64,000 bases of DNA from Shewanella intestini (GTDB taxonomy: Bacteria; Pseudomonadota; Gammaproteobacteria; Enterobacterales; Shewanellaceae). The notes under the pieces were generated by a model that had not been told where the DNA came from, did not search any database, and saw nothing but the letters and a program-made list of their open reading frames with translations. This document shows positions 54,698 through 64,000 of this stretch, in pieces (position 1 is the first letter of the stretch; each line of letters opens with the position of its first letter). Both the position numbers and the translations under genes were made by a program. The stretch is from assembly GCF_018221465.1 (NCBI RefSeq), contig NZ_JAAIKR010000006.1, positions 62,001 to 126,000 of the forward strand. Reading direction: 5' to 3'.

Positions 54698-56653
54698 TTA
54701 AAGAAGTGAAGTTAACTTATCTTTTTGTGCTTGAATTCGTACATGCTCGTTTTGGTTTGCTTGTGCGCTACTTAGGCCATGGGTTGCAATTTGACTTGAT
54801 TTAGAGGTTAATTCAGCAATTTTCTTGGTTTGTTCCATGGCAGACTCAATCGATTGTTCCATTTGTACTGAAGTGGTCGTAAGAATGTCGACCGATTTGC
54901 TGATATTCGCGATGGACAATTCAACAGAATCAATCGCTTCTCGGCTGCGGCCAATATCTTGTTGTGATTTAGAGGCTAAGCTTCTTACTTCATCTGCAAC
55001 CACCGCAAAACCACGGCCAGCTTCACCGGCTCGAGCGGCTTCAATTGCGGCATTGAGCGCCAGTAGGTTGGTTTGTTCGGCAATCGCATCGATACTCGAC
55101 ATAACATTTAAAATCTGCTTGCTACTATTTTTTAATTCTGTAACGCGTGCTTCAAGGTCTTGACGAATTTGGGCTTGGCTTTCACCTTTGGCGAGTAGTT
55201 CGTTAATAAGCTGTGATACTGTTTGTTGTTCACCATCAATTAAACCAGATAATTCACTGAGGCGTAATAAGTCTTCAGTGGAGCTAACCACGATTCCTTC
55301 ATAGTGATTAAGTTCATCAATTAATGAGGTTTTTAGTTCACCAATAAAGCGTTCTCGATTGAGCTCTACCGCAAGGTAATAGCGGGCGACTTCGGTAAGC
55401 GCGACAAAGTAACGCTTAACAGATGCATGTGGCGATTGGGTTTGCTTACGATAAATTGCCACTAACACCGAAGTATTATTTTGGTGTTGTCCATGGATTT
55501 CGCCAAAGCTTGAGAATGCCGCATGGCTTTTAACATTATTAAGTCGTACTTGTTTGAGTACTTTAGGGTCATTTTGTAGACGACGCAGCACACAATCGAT
55601 ACCGATAATAGTATCGATTTCTTGACAATATTTAGCGGTAAGATCATTAGTAAACTTATCAAATTCGCGATTTGATTTAGTGGCAAAATCCTCTTGTGTG
55701 ACCATATAAATGGTTTCACCAAAGGCCATATCACAGAAGAAAGCAATTGATTCTTTTTCGAGATCAACAGCAGCAACACTGCGGATCATCACGTCACCTT
55801 CAATATCAACACAAAATTGTTTATTAGCAAGTTGTGCTGATAACTCTTGTTTCGAACAACTTAACGCTGAGCATAAATAGGAAACGATAGAGGTTAGGTT
55901 ACCATTATCATCAAGAACATGAGTTACTGTTCGTGTGGTGTTATCGGATTTCGCGACAACAAATGAGATGCGATTTTTGGCAAAGTTATGAGTTTTATTG
56001 ATGGCATAACCAAAGTCAGGATGTAATTTTACTGCCACGAGCAGTAGTTGCGACTCAGAAAAATTCCCGTTATGAGCAACTGCTGCTGACTTAAAGTCAA
56101 GTTTACCTCCAGCACTACCGCCAATGATGTGGGTTGAAAAGTTTTCGTTACCAGAATTAAGAATTGACTCAACAGTTTGGTTTTCAAATGCATTTAAGCC
56201 TGAGAAATAACTCAAAATAAAAGTATCTTTTAAATCAACATCAAAATTAAAATTTACGCCTTTCAAGCTGCTTTTTAAGCTGTTTTTGTGTCGATGGATC
56301 TCTTTATCCGTGGTGTGAGCTGGGATAGAAATTTTAGCGACACTAACATCAGAGATCATACTTTTAGGGAATGCATGAATGACGACATTTGACTCATCCG
56401 GTGAGTTATAAATGTTTTCTGTACCTGATATGGTTCCTGAAGACATAATGGTGATGACATCACCGCAACGTTGAGTGAGCTGTTTTGTTAGCTGGGAAAC
56501 ATCTTGGGCAGCAAGAGAAGGAGGAAGATAGCATAATATAAGTGAATATTGTGTCAAAGCTAACTTGTCGGCAACTCTATTGCTACTGCCTTTAAGGACT
56601 TCTGCCGTTGTGCTTTGGTTAACTTTGGCGGCTTTGCTCTTTTTAAAAAACAT
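54698..56653 (-). CDS. Cytoplasmic methyl-accepting chemotaxis protein with FIST sensory domain
   Basis: The first 400 or so residues match FIST_N followed by FIST_C domains (for example [20 protein letters not shown] and [15 protein letters not shown]). FIST is thought to bind small ligands such as amino acids. The C-terminal 200 residues are a chemoreceptor signalling region with the hairpin tip [20 protein letters not shown] and [14 protein letters not shown]. No transmembrane helix is seen, so it senses an internal signal and talks to CheA/CheW. At 651 residues the layout is FIST-coiled coil-MCP. AGGAA ribosome site. It may be unrelated to the adjacent restriction island. Confidence 0.88.
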   Translation of the reverse strand: MFFKKSKAAKVNQSTTAEVLKGSSNRVADKLALTQYSLILCYLPPSLAAQDVSQLTKQLTQRCGDVITIMSSGTISGTENIYNSPDESNVVIHAFPKSMISDVSVAKISIPAHTTDKEIHRHKNSLKSSLKGVNFNFDVDLKDTFILSYFSGLNAFENQTVESILNSGNENFSTHIIGGSAGGKLDFKSAAVAHNGNFSESQLLLVAVKLHPDFGYAINKTHNFAKNRISFVVAKSDNTTRTVTHVLDDNGNLTSIVSYLCSALSCSKQELSAQLANKQFCVDIEGDVMIRSVAAVDLEKESIAFFCDMAFGETIYMVTQEDFATKSNREFDKFTNDLTAKYCQEIDTIIGIDCVLRRLQNDPKVLKQVRLNNVKSHAAFSSFGEIHGQHQNNTSVLVAIYRKQTQSPHASVKRYFVALTEVARYYLAVELNRERFIGELKTSLIDELNHYEGIVVSSTEDLLRLSELSGLIDGEQQTVSQLINELLAKGESQAQIRQDLEARVTELKNSSKQILNVMSSIDAIAEQTNLLALNAAIEAARAGEAGRGFAVVADEVRSLASKSQQDIGRSREAIDSVELSIANISKSVDILTTTSVQMEQSIESAMEQTKKIAELTSKSSQIATHGLSSAQANQNEHVRIQAQKDKLTSLL

Positions 56654-57106
56654 GATTATTCCTAGCGTTCATCTATGTTGTTTAGAACAAACATCATTAC
56701 CGTGAAATAAGTGGTTATTGTGAAAGTTGGTAAACTCTGCTTATTCATCCGTTGTAGCAATATATTTTTACTTAGGTTAGTACTGGCGTAAGCTGCCATC
56801 GGCAATGTCTGTTTACTGCAAATAAAAAATACGACTATTCATTTTAATAACAATTTGTCATTTCATATTTACCAAGGCATTAATGCTTAAATTGGAGTTA
56901 AATCTAAGGTTTTAATTGATAATTTAAAAGCGTTGGTAAACGTAGAAATATCAATGGCAGTCATTAAAAAATGACAGTAACCTATAATGCAAGAATACCA
57001 TTACAGCCAAACCTACAAGTTGTGCAGATCGCAGATTCAATTAATTTCTGGGTTTATTAAACACAATTAATATAAGTGGGGCCGTGTAAGTTGGGGCAGA
57101 GTAAAC
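56654..57106. other. Intergenic region upstream of the FIST-MCP gene
   Basis: About 450 bp of AT-rich sequence with no supported gene. The MCP promoter should lie in its left part. Near the right end (57075-57105) there is GTGGGG...TTGGGGCAGAGT, which may belong to the adjacent transposase remnant. Confidence 0.4.
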
Positions 57107-57274
57107 TTATTTTTTTGTCTTAACAGGACGACTCATTTTCTTCGGTTTCATGCTCTTTCCTGTGAGTTTTTCTATTTCATCTTTAAATTTATTATTGCCA
57201 ATCGCCATGCCTTTGTTGGTTGCTTGGCGAATATCCTTTATGAGTTTGTTATCTAGTTGATACTTAAACAAAAT
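57107..57274 (-). pseudogene. C-terminal fragment of a REP-associated tyrosine transposase (RAYT)
   Basis: A minus-strand frame ending at the TAA 57107-57109 reads DIRQATNKGMAIGNNKFKDE and continues IEKLTGKSMKPKK...RPVKTKK. This is the typical C-terminal tail of RAYT/TnpREP proteins (TNKGLALGxxxFK, then a basic RP-rich end). An in-frame TGA at 57275-57277 and no catalytic HUH/Tyr part upstream show a truncated relic. I do not see flanking REP hairpins with confidence. Confidence 0.6.
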
Positions 57275-57924
57275 TCAGTAATAATTGGGTTAAAAACCAA
57301 GAGTTTTCTAAGCTAGCTTTTCTAGATAGCTGCTGGTTACACTTTTATCTCACAATATAACTGTTTCGCTTTAGAGTATCGGGATATCGATATTTCAAAA
57401 ATCTAACAGAGAATCTCGGGCGGGGCTCTTGTTTATTACCATCTATTATTTTTTGTATCTCAAAGCTAGCAAATTATCTGAAACAATAATTTTTTTTGTG
57501 GTGGTATCAATTGCTAAAGGTTACCTTTAATTTCAGGTGTTGAAGATTGTGCGAGTAATGTGCGAGGCACGGATTTACTGCTTGGACTGAATATCTTGTC
57601 TTATCATTAGCCCGCCGTGATATTGATGCGGGTGAAGCTGACAGTAATACCCCACTTTTTAAAAACCATTTATTTCTAACACCGTTTTCCACGTTTTTTT
57701 CAACAATAATCATTTAGTTGTTTGCCTCAAAAGTGTTAAGTCTAAAGTTATTAACTTATTGAGATTTAATGGTTACTAAACAAAACCAATACAACCGGTG
57801 TTAAAATAAAACACTCGTAAACAACGGGTGTTTTATTTGGTGTCTGCATAATCGCTTTGACTACAACTTATGATATGTTGTAACATAACGTAACTTCGAT
57901 ACTACCTTTCTAAGAGTCAAGAAC
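57275..57924. promoter_or_regulatory. Upstream region of the TonB-dependent receptor, with a palindromic promoter site
   Basis: About 650 bp without a supported gene. A hairpin AAATAAAACAC/GTGTTTTATTT lies around 57803-57838. A TTGACT -35-like element at 57857-57862 is followed by the perfect palindrome TATGTTGTAACATA (57874-57887) that covers the probable -10 region. This looks like an operator for a repressor of the receptor gene. It does not resemble a Fur box. A minus-strand frame at 57507-57713 is not supported as a gene. Confidence 0.45.
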
Positions 57925-60036
57925 GTGAAAAACCACCTTATATATCCATTAATTATTATTTCTAACGTTGCAATTGCACAAGATAATAATCCGGTAAATA
58001 CAGCAACTAATGGTATTGAGCACATTGAAGTGACTCGCCAATGGCAGCCATATCGCGGTAATGTTCCTTTAATTGATACGCCGCAAGCGGTTGATAGAAT
58101 TAATGCCGATGATATTAAAAATCAAGGCATTACCCGTTTTATGGATGCATTGGACTTTTCTCCTAGCATTGTTAGGCAAAATAACTCGGGTGGTATGTTT
58201 GACAGTTTTGCTATTCGTGGCTTTTCAGGGGATGAAAATAACCCGACTGGATATTTAGTTAATGGTTTTAACTCGCGTGGTTATAACGGTAATCGTAACC
58301 CCGCCAACATTGAAACCATTGAGGTGATGAAGGGGCCGGGGTCAGCACTTTATGGCCAAGGTGAGCCTGGTGGGACGGTTAATATTATTACCAAAAAACC
58401 GCAGTTTACTGAGCAAGGTTATATTCAGGCTGCATTGGGCAACTTTGATAAAAAACAATTTGAATTTGACCACACCAAAGGCTTAACCGATGAGGTGGCT
58501 TATCGAATTAATGGTTTCTATGAAGATTCAGATACGTATCGTGATCATGTTGATTTTAAGAGCGTTAACTTAAGTCCGTCGTTGTTGTGGAATATTTCTG
58601 ATAACACCAGTTTAATTTATGAAATGGAAATATTAGATCAGCATAAACCGTTAGAACGTGGTGTGTATATATTAGATAACGACTTTGATTCTGTTGATAC
58701 TTCGGCTTTTTACGGTGATGTGCGAGATGGTGCTCATGAAGTTAAAGCGTTAGGGCATCAATTACTATTAAATCATCAATTAAATGACCAATGGCACATG
58801 TTAACGGGTTTGGCTTATAGAGACTCTTCATTTAAAGGTCAGTCATCTGATACTGAACTTTCAGCTGGTCGGCAGTTGATTTATACCAACCCTAATTTGT
58901 TATCAAGACAAAAAAGAGAGCGCGACTACCAAGCTAAAGACTTGTCAGCTAGGTTTGAGTTAAGTGGCGATGCCAGTGTGGCTGGCTTTAAAAATAACCT
59001 GTTAATTGGCTTAGATTATTACCACTTTCAGTTAGATACCGATTACAGAGTGTGGCGTACGGCTTGGGGTTCTGGCGATACCACTTATGCTATTGACCCA
59101 AATAACCCTGACTACACGATGGCTCAACCTGAAACATCACCGACGACGTTAACCTCAGAAGAACAAAATGGCTTAGGATTCTATGCTCAAGATATTATTG
59201 AGCTTACTGATAACGTTAACTTTTTATTAGGTTTTCGCGTCGATAACTTTAATCAGCAAATCCTCAACAAGATTGATGATGAGTCGCAAAAGAATGATCA
59301 AACCGAAGTGTCTTCACGTTTTGGTTTAGTTTATAAGTTAGATGACAAGGTTAATCTGTATACCAGTTATGCAGAAGGCTTTAGACCTAACCCTGGGCTT
59401 GACTCTGACCGTAACGCATTTGACCCTGAAACCACACAGTCCTATGAAATTGGTCTTAAATGGCAAGACGTTGCTGAGCGATTTAGCGGCAGCTTGGCAT
59501 GGTTTGATGCCAGTAAAACTAACATGTTAACAGCAGAACCAGATACCGGATTATCCGCCACGTTGGGTGAAGTTGAAAGTCAGGGCGTTGAGCTAGAGTT
59601 CAATACTTTGTTGACCGATGACACCAGTATTGAGTTTGCGTACGCTTATACCGATGCCAGAACAGCAAAAGACTTAATCGATAACGATTGGGGCGTACCG
59701 ATTCCTAAAGGTTCACGCTTAATTAATGTTGCTGAACATGTTGGCCATATTACGTTAAAACACTACACCGACATTATGGGTAAAGAGGCGTATTTTGGCG
59801 CTACGGTTAATTACGTTGGCGATCGTTTAGGTGAAACCACTGATCCAGATTATATTTTACCTGCTTACACCTTAGTAAACTTGTCTGCAGGGGTAGATAT
59901 CAATAGTAAATTTAGAGTGATGTTTGATGTAAATAACGTATTTAATGAGCAATATTTTGAAAGCTCATACCACAAGTTATGGACCATGCCGGGCGAACCG
60001 ATTAACTTTACTGCCAGTGTGAAATATGCGTTCTAA
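57925..60036 (+). CDS. TonB-dependent siderophore-type outer-membrane receptor
   Basis: The 703-residue protein starts at a GTG with an AAGAG ribosome site. The signal peptide is MKNHLIYPLIIISNVAIAQ. The plug domain covers about residues 40-155, with VEVMKGPGSALYGQGEPGG, the classic siderophore-receptor plug motif, and NIITKKPQ. The beta-barrel follows, ending in the terminal aromatic SVKYAF. The pattern fits the FhuE/FpvA-like group of siderophore receptors. Ligand not readable. No siderophore or ABC genes are adjacent. A TonB box is not clear; EHIEVTRQW near residue 30 is a candidate. A terminator follows. Confidence 0.92.
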   Translation: MKNHLIYPLIIISNVAIAQDNNPVNTATNGIEHIEVTRQWQPYRGNVPLIDTPQAVDRINADDIKNQGITRFMDALDFSPSIVRQNNSGGMFDSFAIRGFSGDENNPTGYLVNGFNSRGYNGNRNPANIETIEVMKGPGSALYGQGEPGGTVNIITKKPQFTEQGYIQAALGNFDKKQFEFDHTKGLTDEVAYRINGFYEDSDTYRDHVDFKSVNLSPSLLWNISDNTSLIYEMEILDQHKPLERGVYILDNDFDSVDTSAFYGDVRDGAHEVKALGHQLLLNHQLNDQWHMLTGLAYRDSSFKGQSSDTELSAGRQLIYTNPNLLSRQKRERDYQAKDLSARFELSGDASVAGFKNNLLIGLDYYHFQLDTDYRVWRTAWGSGDTTYAIDPNNPDYTMAQPETSPTTLTSEEQNGLGFYAQDIIELTDNVNFLLGFRVDNFNQQILNKIDDESQKNDQTEVSSRFGLVYKLDDKVNLYTSYAEGFRPNPGLDSDRNAFDPETTQSYEIGLKWQDVAERFSGSLAWFDASKTNMLTAEPDTGLSATLGEVESQGVELEFNTLLTDDTSIEFAYAYTDARTAKDLIDNDWGVPIPKGSRLINVAEHVGHITLKHYTDIMGKEAYFGATVNYVGDRLGETTDPDYILPAYTLVNLSAGVDINSKFRVMFDVNNVFNEQYFESSYHKLWTMPGEPINFTASVKYAF

Positions 60037-60076
60037 TGTGCTTAACAGGCAATGTGTCACCCAGTGACTAAAAACC

Positions 60077-60103
60077 AAAAAGCGACCATATGGTCGCTTT
60101 TTT
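60077..60103 (+). terminator. Terminator after the TonB receptor gene
   Basis: A perfect palindrome, AGCGACCATATGGTCGCT, is flanked by an A-run and a T-run. Confidence 0.9.
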
Positions 60104-60211
60104 GTTAACTGAGCAAGGTTTATTTTGCCCTTAAGTACGGTGGCTTTTATCTGAACTTTAGCTCTTTAGTGCATTCGTGCTTTGGTTTTTAGCTTATTTT
60201 GTATCGCAAGA

Positions 60212-60970
60212 TTATTTGGTTTCAAATACTTGGCAGATTTTTGCTTTTACTTTTTTCATTTTGACAGAAAAATCTTTAATTAGGTTGCTTTGGCCTAATT
60301 TGTAACGAATACCGCGATGGTAACCAATATGACGGACAAATCCTGTTGGGAAAATCGCAGCTTTAAAACCTTTGTCGTAATAGAGCTGGCTCATGTCTCT
60401 TTCTCTACCAAGATTACCAATAGGCGCAAAAATATTGTAATCAGCTAATCGTCTTAAACCGGGGTTAAAGGTAAAACCATGCCAAATACTGCCATTACCG
60501 GGCTGCTTATAGTTACGCATGATCAGTTGATATGGCGTTTGTGCTTCATCTTCACAAGTATAAATTTCTGGCTCGACCGGATGTCCATTGGTGTCGTTTT
60601 GCTCTCGTAGCCAAACGGTGACAATTTTATTGTCTGCATTGAGCACGTTAAACGATTCTTCAATAAAGCCTTCACGATAAAATTCCCAGTCATCTTCACA
60701 ATGGAAAATATATTCAGACGTTACCTCTGCATAGGCTTTATCGATACTTTTCATTTGCCCTAATTGAGGGATGTTATGCAAGACAGTAAATTCAATTTGT
60801 GGGAATTTATTCAACACTTGATTAAGTTTATCAATGTTATGGCTGTCTTCAATGATGATGTATTGGGCTATCGGGTAGGTGTTAAATTTTAAAAAAGACT
60901 TTAACGTTTCTTCTAGCAGGTCAAAGCGGTTACAGCTGGTTAACACAAACGAAACTTTAGAATGTGACAT
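60212..60970 (-). CDS. Family-2 glycosyltransferase
   Basis: The GT-A start VSFVLTSCNRFDLLEETLKSF is at the N-terminus. The nucleotide-sugar/metal motif is E92-D93-D94 in FHCEDDWEF. No membrane helix is seen, so it is a soluble cytoplasmic enzyme of 252 residues. The acceptor region includes GSIWHGFTFNPGLRRL. The gene is isolated from other polysaccharide genes, so the target glycan is unknown. AAGG ribosome site. It is convergent with the TonB receptor gene. Confidence 0.85.
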   Translation of the reverse strand: MSHSKVSFVLTSCNRFDLLEETLKSFLKFNTYPIAQYIIIEDSHNIDKLNQVLNKFPQIEFTVLHNIPQLGQMKSIDKAYAEVTSEYIFHCEDDWEFYREGFIEESFNVLNADNKIVTVWLREQNDTNGHPVEPEIYTCEDEAQTPYQLIMRNYKQPGNGSIWHGFTFNPGLRRLADYNIFAPIGNLGRERDMSQLYYDKGFKAAIFPTGFVRHIGYHRGIRYKLGQSNLIKDFSVKMKKVKAKICQVFETK

Positions 60971-61275
60971 CAGAACCTTTTATTTGAGAATATATAAAAT
61001 AATTGTGAGAATTATATCAAAAACAACATATGGTTTTTTGTTAGTTGTTAATAATAATGCGTTTGAGTTCACATTTATGGCTTGGTGATAACTTCTGTGT
61101 GTTGGGGACAATTTATCTTTAGTTATCTCATGTAGCGAGTGATGACAAGGTTGAAAGAACATGATATTTCAGCAGCGGCGATACCGACAGCAGGTCATAT
61201 TAACATGTGGTTTTTGCGCCATTAAAAATGGGCCTTTAGTGTGCTAAAGGCCCATTATATTTGTGCGTATAATGC
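60971..61275. other. Intergenic region, nothing recognised except a terminator hairpin
   Basis: About 300 AT-rich bases separate the glycosyltransferase start from the end of the 5'-nucleotidase-like gene. The only clear element is the hairpin listed at 61227-61256. No gene is seen. Confidence 0.5.
61227..61256 (-). terminator. Hairpin after the 5'-nucleotidase-like gene
   Basis: AATGGGCCTTTA pairs perfectly with TAAAGGCCCATT around a GTGTGC loop. Read on the minus strand it is followed by an AT-rich tail with four T. It probably terminates the upstream minus-strand gene. Confidence 0.7.
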
Positions 61276-63291
61276 TTATATTGCTGATGAATCTAGACGA
61301 ATAATGCGCGCATCGGCTGCACCATCATCAATACTGTCTTTGGTATCATAAGCGGAATCGCTATTTGTATATTTCGCTTGAAGGTACTCTGCCAGCGCGT
61401 CTTGTTCGGTGCCTGTTGGGGCAAAGTCGCTAAGCTGTGGATCGGTTGTCATCACTGCGTTTTCTTCTAGTCGTATTTGGTTACTACACGACTCACCAAC
61501 ACAAGGCCATGGTGCTGAGGCGGATAAATAACTTAAGGTAATGGCTTTATAGCTGTTACCTGGAAGTTGATTCACCCCTGCAACCACAACTTGTTCATCT
61601 GAATTATCACAGTTACCGTCTTGGTTTGTGTCCACTGTAACGGAACGAATTCGATCTCCAGCGACTGTTTGTAAGCCTGTTTCTGGGTCAGACTGACGAG
61701 CAGTTTTAGTACCATCATAAGTGATACACATACCGCCCATATGAATAAAACCACCAGCAATATTCTCAACACCAGCAACGCCATCTTCAAGGATTTCAAC
61801 TAACTGCTCAGATGTAATATCTACAATGGCTAAACTGTTATTAAAGGCAAGTGCCGACTGGATGTCATATTGAGAAATGTCGCCTTCTAGTTTGTTGGCT
61901 GCAGGGTAAGCCGCGGGTGGATAGTAACTTAAGTCGTCTGGGTTTGTGGAACCTGCAGGAAAAGCAGCATAGCCTATATCGGCGCGTATCCCTCCGCCAT
62001 TTTTCAACGAAATAACGACATTTGAATCGTGTAATTGACCATACCAAAGGTTGGCATCAGCGGTTAGGTTACCTAGGTTAGTTTCTTCGGTACGCACATA
62101 ACCACGGGTACCGTTTAGGTACACATCAGTGTGGCCTTGAATATTGCCTTCACTGTCTAAAATGACATCTTCAATTGCAGACACAATTGTTGCCACGTCA
62201 TTGTTTGCGACAGCACCTTCGGTATTATTCACCATTTCATCATCGGTGATAAAAGGGCCACTTTCATCAGCATTAATACTGTCGGTAATGATTAGGCCAT
62301 TTTCATCAAAATCAACCACCAAGCGACCTAAGTATTTATAGTCACCATCAACATTGACGATAGCAATATTATTATCATCAGCATCTTTTAATAAAATAGG
62401 GTATTCACCTTGAATGGTGTCGCCAGCCCACAGACGATCGTCAACATTTGCCAGTAATGTATTTGAACCACCGGCAACAATAATATCAACATGTCTGAGT
62501 TTGCTTGCCAGTTCTTTTTCAAAAGTAATTGACTGCATATGGGCTAATGCAATGACTTTATTAATGCCTTGACTGACCAGCGCATCGACTTTGGTTTGTA
62601 CAATTTCAACCAGTTCGTCAATGGAGTCATTGGCAGGGTAAACCCCAATGTCATCTGTGGTGGTAATATTATCATTCGTTGGGGTGGTTATTCCTACAAT
62701 ACCAATTTGCTCGCCATTGACTTCAATAATGGTGGTGGCGGCTAAACCATTTGGTATATCAGAGGCAATGTGTGCATCCTCAACAACTAACCCTGCTGTA
62801 TTGGTATCTTCATCAAAACCTAAGTTCGCGCTTAAATAAGGGAATTGTGCGCCAAGGTATTGGCCATCTTGAGCAATAATCGTTGCAAATTCAGCACTGC
62901 CACCATCTAAGTCATGGTTACCGACAGCCGATGCTTGTAAGCCCATTGCGTTTAACATGGCGATGTCACCACGGGCAACACCGGGGACTTTTATGCCATC
63001 AACATCCACCATTGAGTCGTCGTTTGTTGCTTCATATCGAGAACCAGGAATGTAGTTGTCTCCTGAGCTTAAAAACAATGTATTGCTAGGATGTTGGCTG
63101 GTGAAACCCGTCACTAAAGCTGAGAAATTACTGACATTGGCTAATACCGCGGCATTTGAACCATCCATATCTGCCACATGAAGAAGCTGTAACGAAAAGT
63201 CACTTTCTGTTTGAGTATTATCTGAGCTTGAGTCGGTTCCACAGCCTGATAATGCGACGAGAACACTAAGAGCAATCAAATTACGTTTCAT
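61276..63291 (-). CDS. Lipoprotein metallophosphatase / 5'-nucleotidase-like protein with altered metal motifs
   Basis: The 671-residue protein begins with a lipoprotein signal with lipobox LSGC (C17). The N-terminal half is a calcineurin-like metallophosphatase: HVADMDG (38-44), SSGDN (75-79), GNHD (124-127), ALAHM (248-252). The usual GGHTH metal motif is GGSNT (274-278), so two histidine ligands are lost, and the first motif has D43 instead of His. The C-terminal half matches the 5'-nucleotidase substrate domain, with ISLKNGGGIRADI and ALAFNNSLAIVDIT. An atypical UshA-like branch, perhaps with other metal use or substrate. AAAGG ribosome site. Confidence 0.87.
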   Translation of the reverse strand: MKRNLIALSVLVALSGCGTDSSSDNTQTESDFSLQLLHVADMDGSNAAVLANVSNFSALVTGFTSQHPSNTLFLSSGDNYIPGSRYEATNDDSMVDVDGIKVPGVARGDIAMLNAMGLQASAVGNHDLDGGSAEFATIIAQDGQYLGAQFPYLSANLGFDEDTNTAGLVVEDAHIASDIPNGLAATTIIEVNGEQIGIVGITTPTNDNITTTDDIGVYPANDSIDELVEIVQTKVDALVSQGINKVIALAHMQSITFEKELASKLRHVDIIVAGGSNTLLANVDDRLWAGDTIQGEYPILLKDADDNNIAIVNVDGDYKYLGRLVVDFDENGLIITDSINADESGPFITDDEMVNNTEGAVANNDVATIVSAIEDVILDSEGNIQGHTDVYLNGTRGYVRTEETNLGNLTADANLWYGQLHDSNVVISLKNGGGIRADIGYAAFPAGSTNPDDLSYYPPAAYPAANKLEGDISQYDIQSALAFNNSLAIVDITSEQLVEILEDGVAGVENIAGGFIHMGGMCITYDGTKTARQSDPETGLQTVAGDRIRSVTVDTNQDGNCDNSDEQVVVAGVNQLPGNSYKAITLSYLSASAPWPCVGESCSNQIRLEENAVMTTDPQLSDFAPTGTEQDALAEYLQAKYTNSDSAYDTKDSIDDGAADARIIRLDSSAI

Positions 63292-63929
63292 TTTATACCT
63301 TTATATTAGAAGACTGACTTTGAGTTAATTACTGCACTAACGTACGTATTTTCGTTTTACGACAAACAACGTTGAATATTTAAATAAATATCTCGTTGTC
63401 ATATTTTTAAGTGATCATAGTGAGTGTTTACTAAAGATTTATTAAAGAAATATAACAATAAAAATATCTTGTAATAACATGAAGCGTTGAGATTCTTTTA
63501 TTTACACTGTTGTTTTAATTGATATTTTAATTAACATGTTATCAAAAGGGCACAACGGTTATACCTTGTGAGGGGATCTGTTTGCGATCATTTACTCATG
63601 TCACTAGCGGGAAATTAAACTTAAATATTAGATTGTTGCTGAGTTGCTGAGTTGCTGAGTTGCTGAGTTGCTGAGTTGCTGAGTTGCTGAATGGGTAGGT
63701 TGCTAGCGGGGGCGTTTTATTATCAATGATGATTATCGCGGTGGTAAAACGCAATGAACAGCATGAGGTTTTATCATCATCTGAATCATTGCGCGTGTTA
63801 TGACCAAAAGCGAGATATCAAAAGGGCATATTGGCTTAGATAAGTAGATTTTTTTATAAACAATCCGATAAATATAAGTGCAGCGATAACACCATAAATA
63901 ATAAGGCAGCCTCCCTTATATAGTGTGTT
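63292..63929. other. Gene-free AT-rich region with an 8-bp tandem repeat
   Basis: About 640 bp without a supported gene. It contains the seven-copy GTTGCTGA array (63635-63690) and an otherwise low-complexity sequence. Its left part should carry the promoter of the 5'-nucleotidase-like gene. Confidence 0.5.
63635..63690. repeat. 8-bp tandem repeat, seven perfect copies
   Basis: Seven identical, uninterrupted GTTGCTGA units occupy 56 bp. The unit length is not a multiple of three, and no gene covers the array. The copies are perfect, as expected for an unstable, slippage-prone locus. Confidence 0.97.
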
Positions 63930-64000
63930 TTAGTCTTCATTGCTGGAAATAAAGTTATCGATAGCAGTACTGATGAGGTCTGGTTTCATGCTCGTGGGAG
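63930..64000 (-). CDS. Possible C-terminal end of a gene running off the right edge
   Basis: A minus-strand frame ends MKPDLISTAIDNFISSNED before the TAA at 63930-63932. It is too short to identify. The composition looks protein-like, and the frame stays open to the window edge. Gene status needs the neighbouring sequence. Confidence 0.3.
   Translation of the reverse strand, partial: PTSMKPDLISTAIDNFISSNED

Noticed and set aside
57507-57713. Minus-strand 68-residue reading frame upstream of the TonB receptor
   Set aside because: No ribosome site, odd composition and no recognisable motif; it lies in a decayed region.
63635-63690. CRISPR-like array
   Set aside because: The unit is 8 bp and contiguous with no spacers, so it is a simple tandem repeat. 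The 15-bp arrays at 8157 and 37753 likewise have no spacers.

Overview
The window looks like a chromosomal segment of a moderately AT-rich, cold/marine-type gammaproteobacterium, most likely Shewanella or a close relative. Support comes from gene content and order: cysJ-cysI-cysH, cobA-cysD-cysN-(SLC13 permease)-cysC, csdA-csdE, and zapA / 6S RNA / ygfA facing ygfB-ubiH-ubiI-gcvT-gcvH-gcvP. The last arrangement is the classic enterobacterial one, here without pepP. The genus is an inference from synteny and protein style; no database search was done.

Layout. 1-516: 5' part of pntA (minus). 953-5471: sulfite reductase and PAPS reductase (cysJIH). 6210-9158: an unrecognised envelope-type protein and outer-membrane phospholipase A, separated by hairpins and a 15-bp tandem repeat. 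9473-15227: siroheme methyltransferase, ATP sulfurylase (cysDN), a sulfate-type permease and APS kinase. With cysJIH this gives uptake, activation and reduction of sulfate to sulfide. 15443-22018: a minus-strand run with a FliB-like N-methylase, Tat-exported M19 dipeptidase, the CsdA/CsdE sulfur-transfer pair, an aldo/keto reductase, a GNAT acetyltransferase and a YjjX NTPase. 22458-26410: RNase HI, small unknown proteins, a second acetyltransferase and malate dehydrogenase. 26938-31242: a two-gene RND efflux system. 31406-34178: a DCC-family protein, FolM and MetY, the last with a MetJ-like operator. 34337-44637: the conserved ygfA-6S-zapA / ygfB-ubiH-ubiI-gcvTHP block.

45047-54574 is an accessory island. 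On the minus strand lie a C-terminal remnant of a tyrosine recombinase, a 57-residue zinc-ribbon protein, a C2H2-finger protein, a small exported protein and a coiled-coil protein. On the plus strand lies a compact Type I restriction-modification operon (hsdM-hsdS-DUF1016/YhcG nuclease-hsdR) whose genes overlap or nearly touch. The island sits between gcvP and a FIST-domain chemoreceptor and is the most likely place for uncharacterised biology.

54698-64000: soluble FIST-MCP, a decayed REP-associated transposase tail, a TonB-dependent siderophore-type receptor behind a palindromic promoter, a family-2 glycosyltransferase, a lipoprotein 5'-nucleotidase-like metallophosphatase lacking some usual metal ligands, and a gene-free stretch with seven copies of an 8-bp repeat. 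Three tandem repeats occur in the window; one lies in frame inside ubiH. No rRNA, tRNA, CRISPR array or intact insertion sequence was seen.
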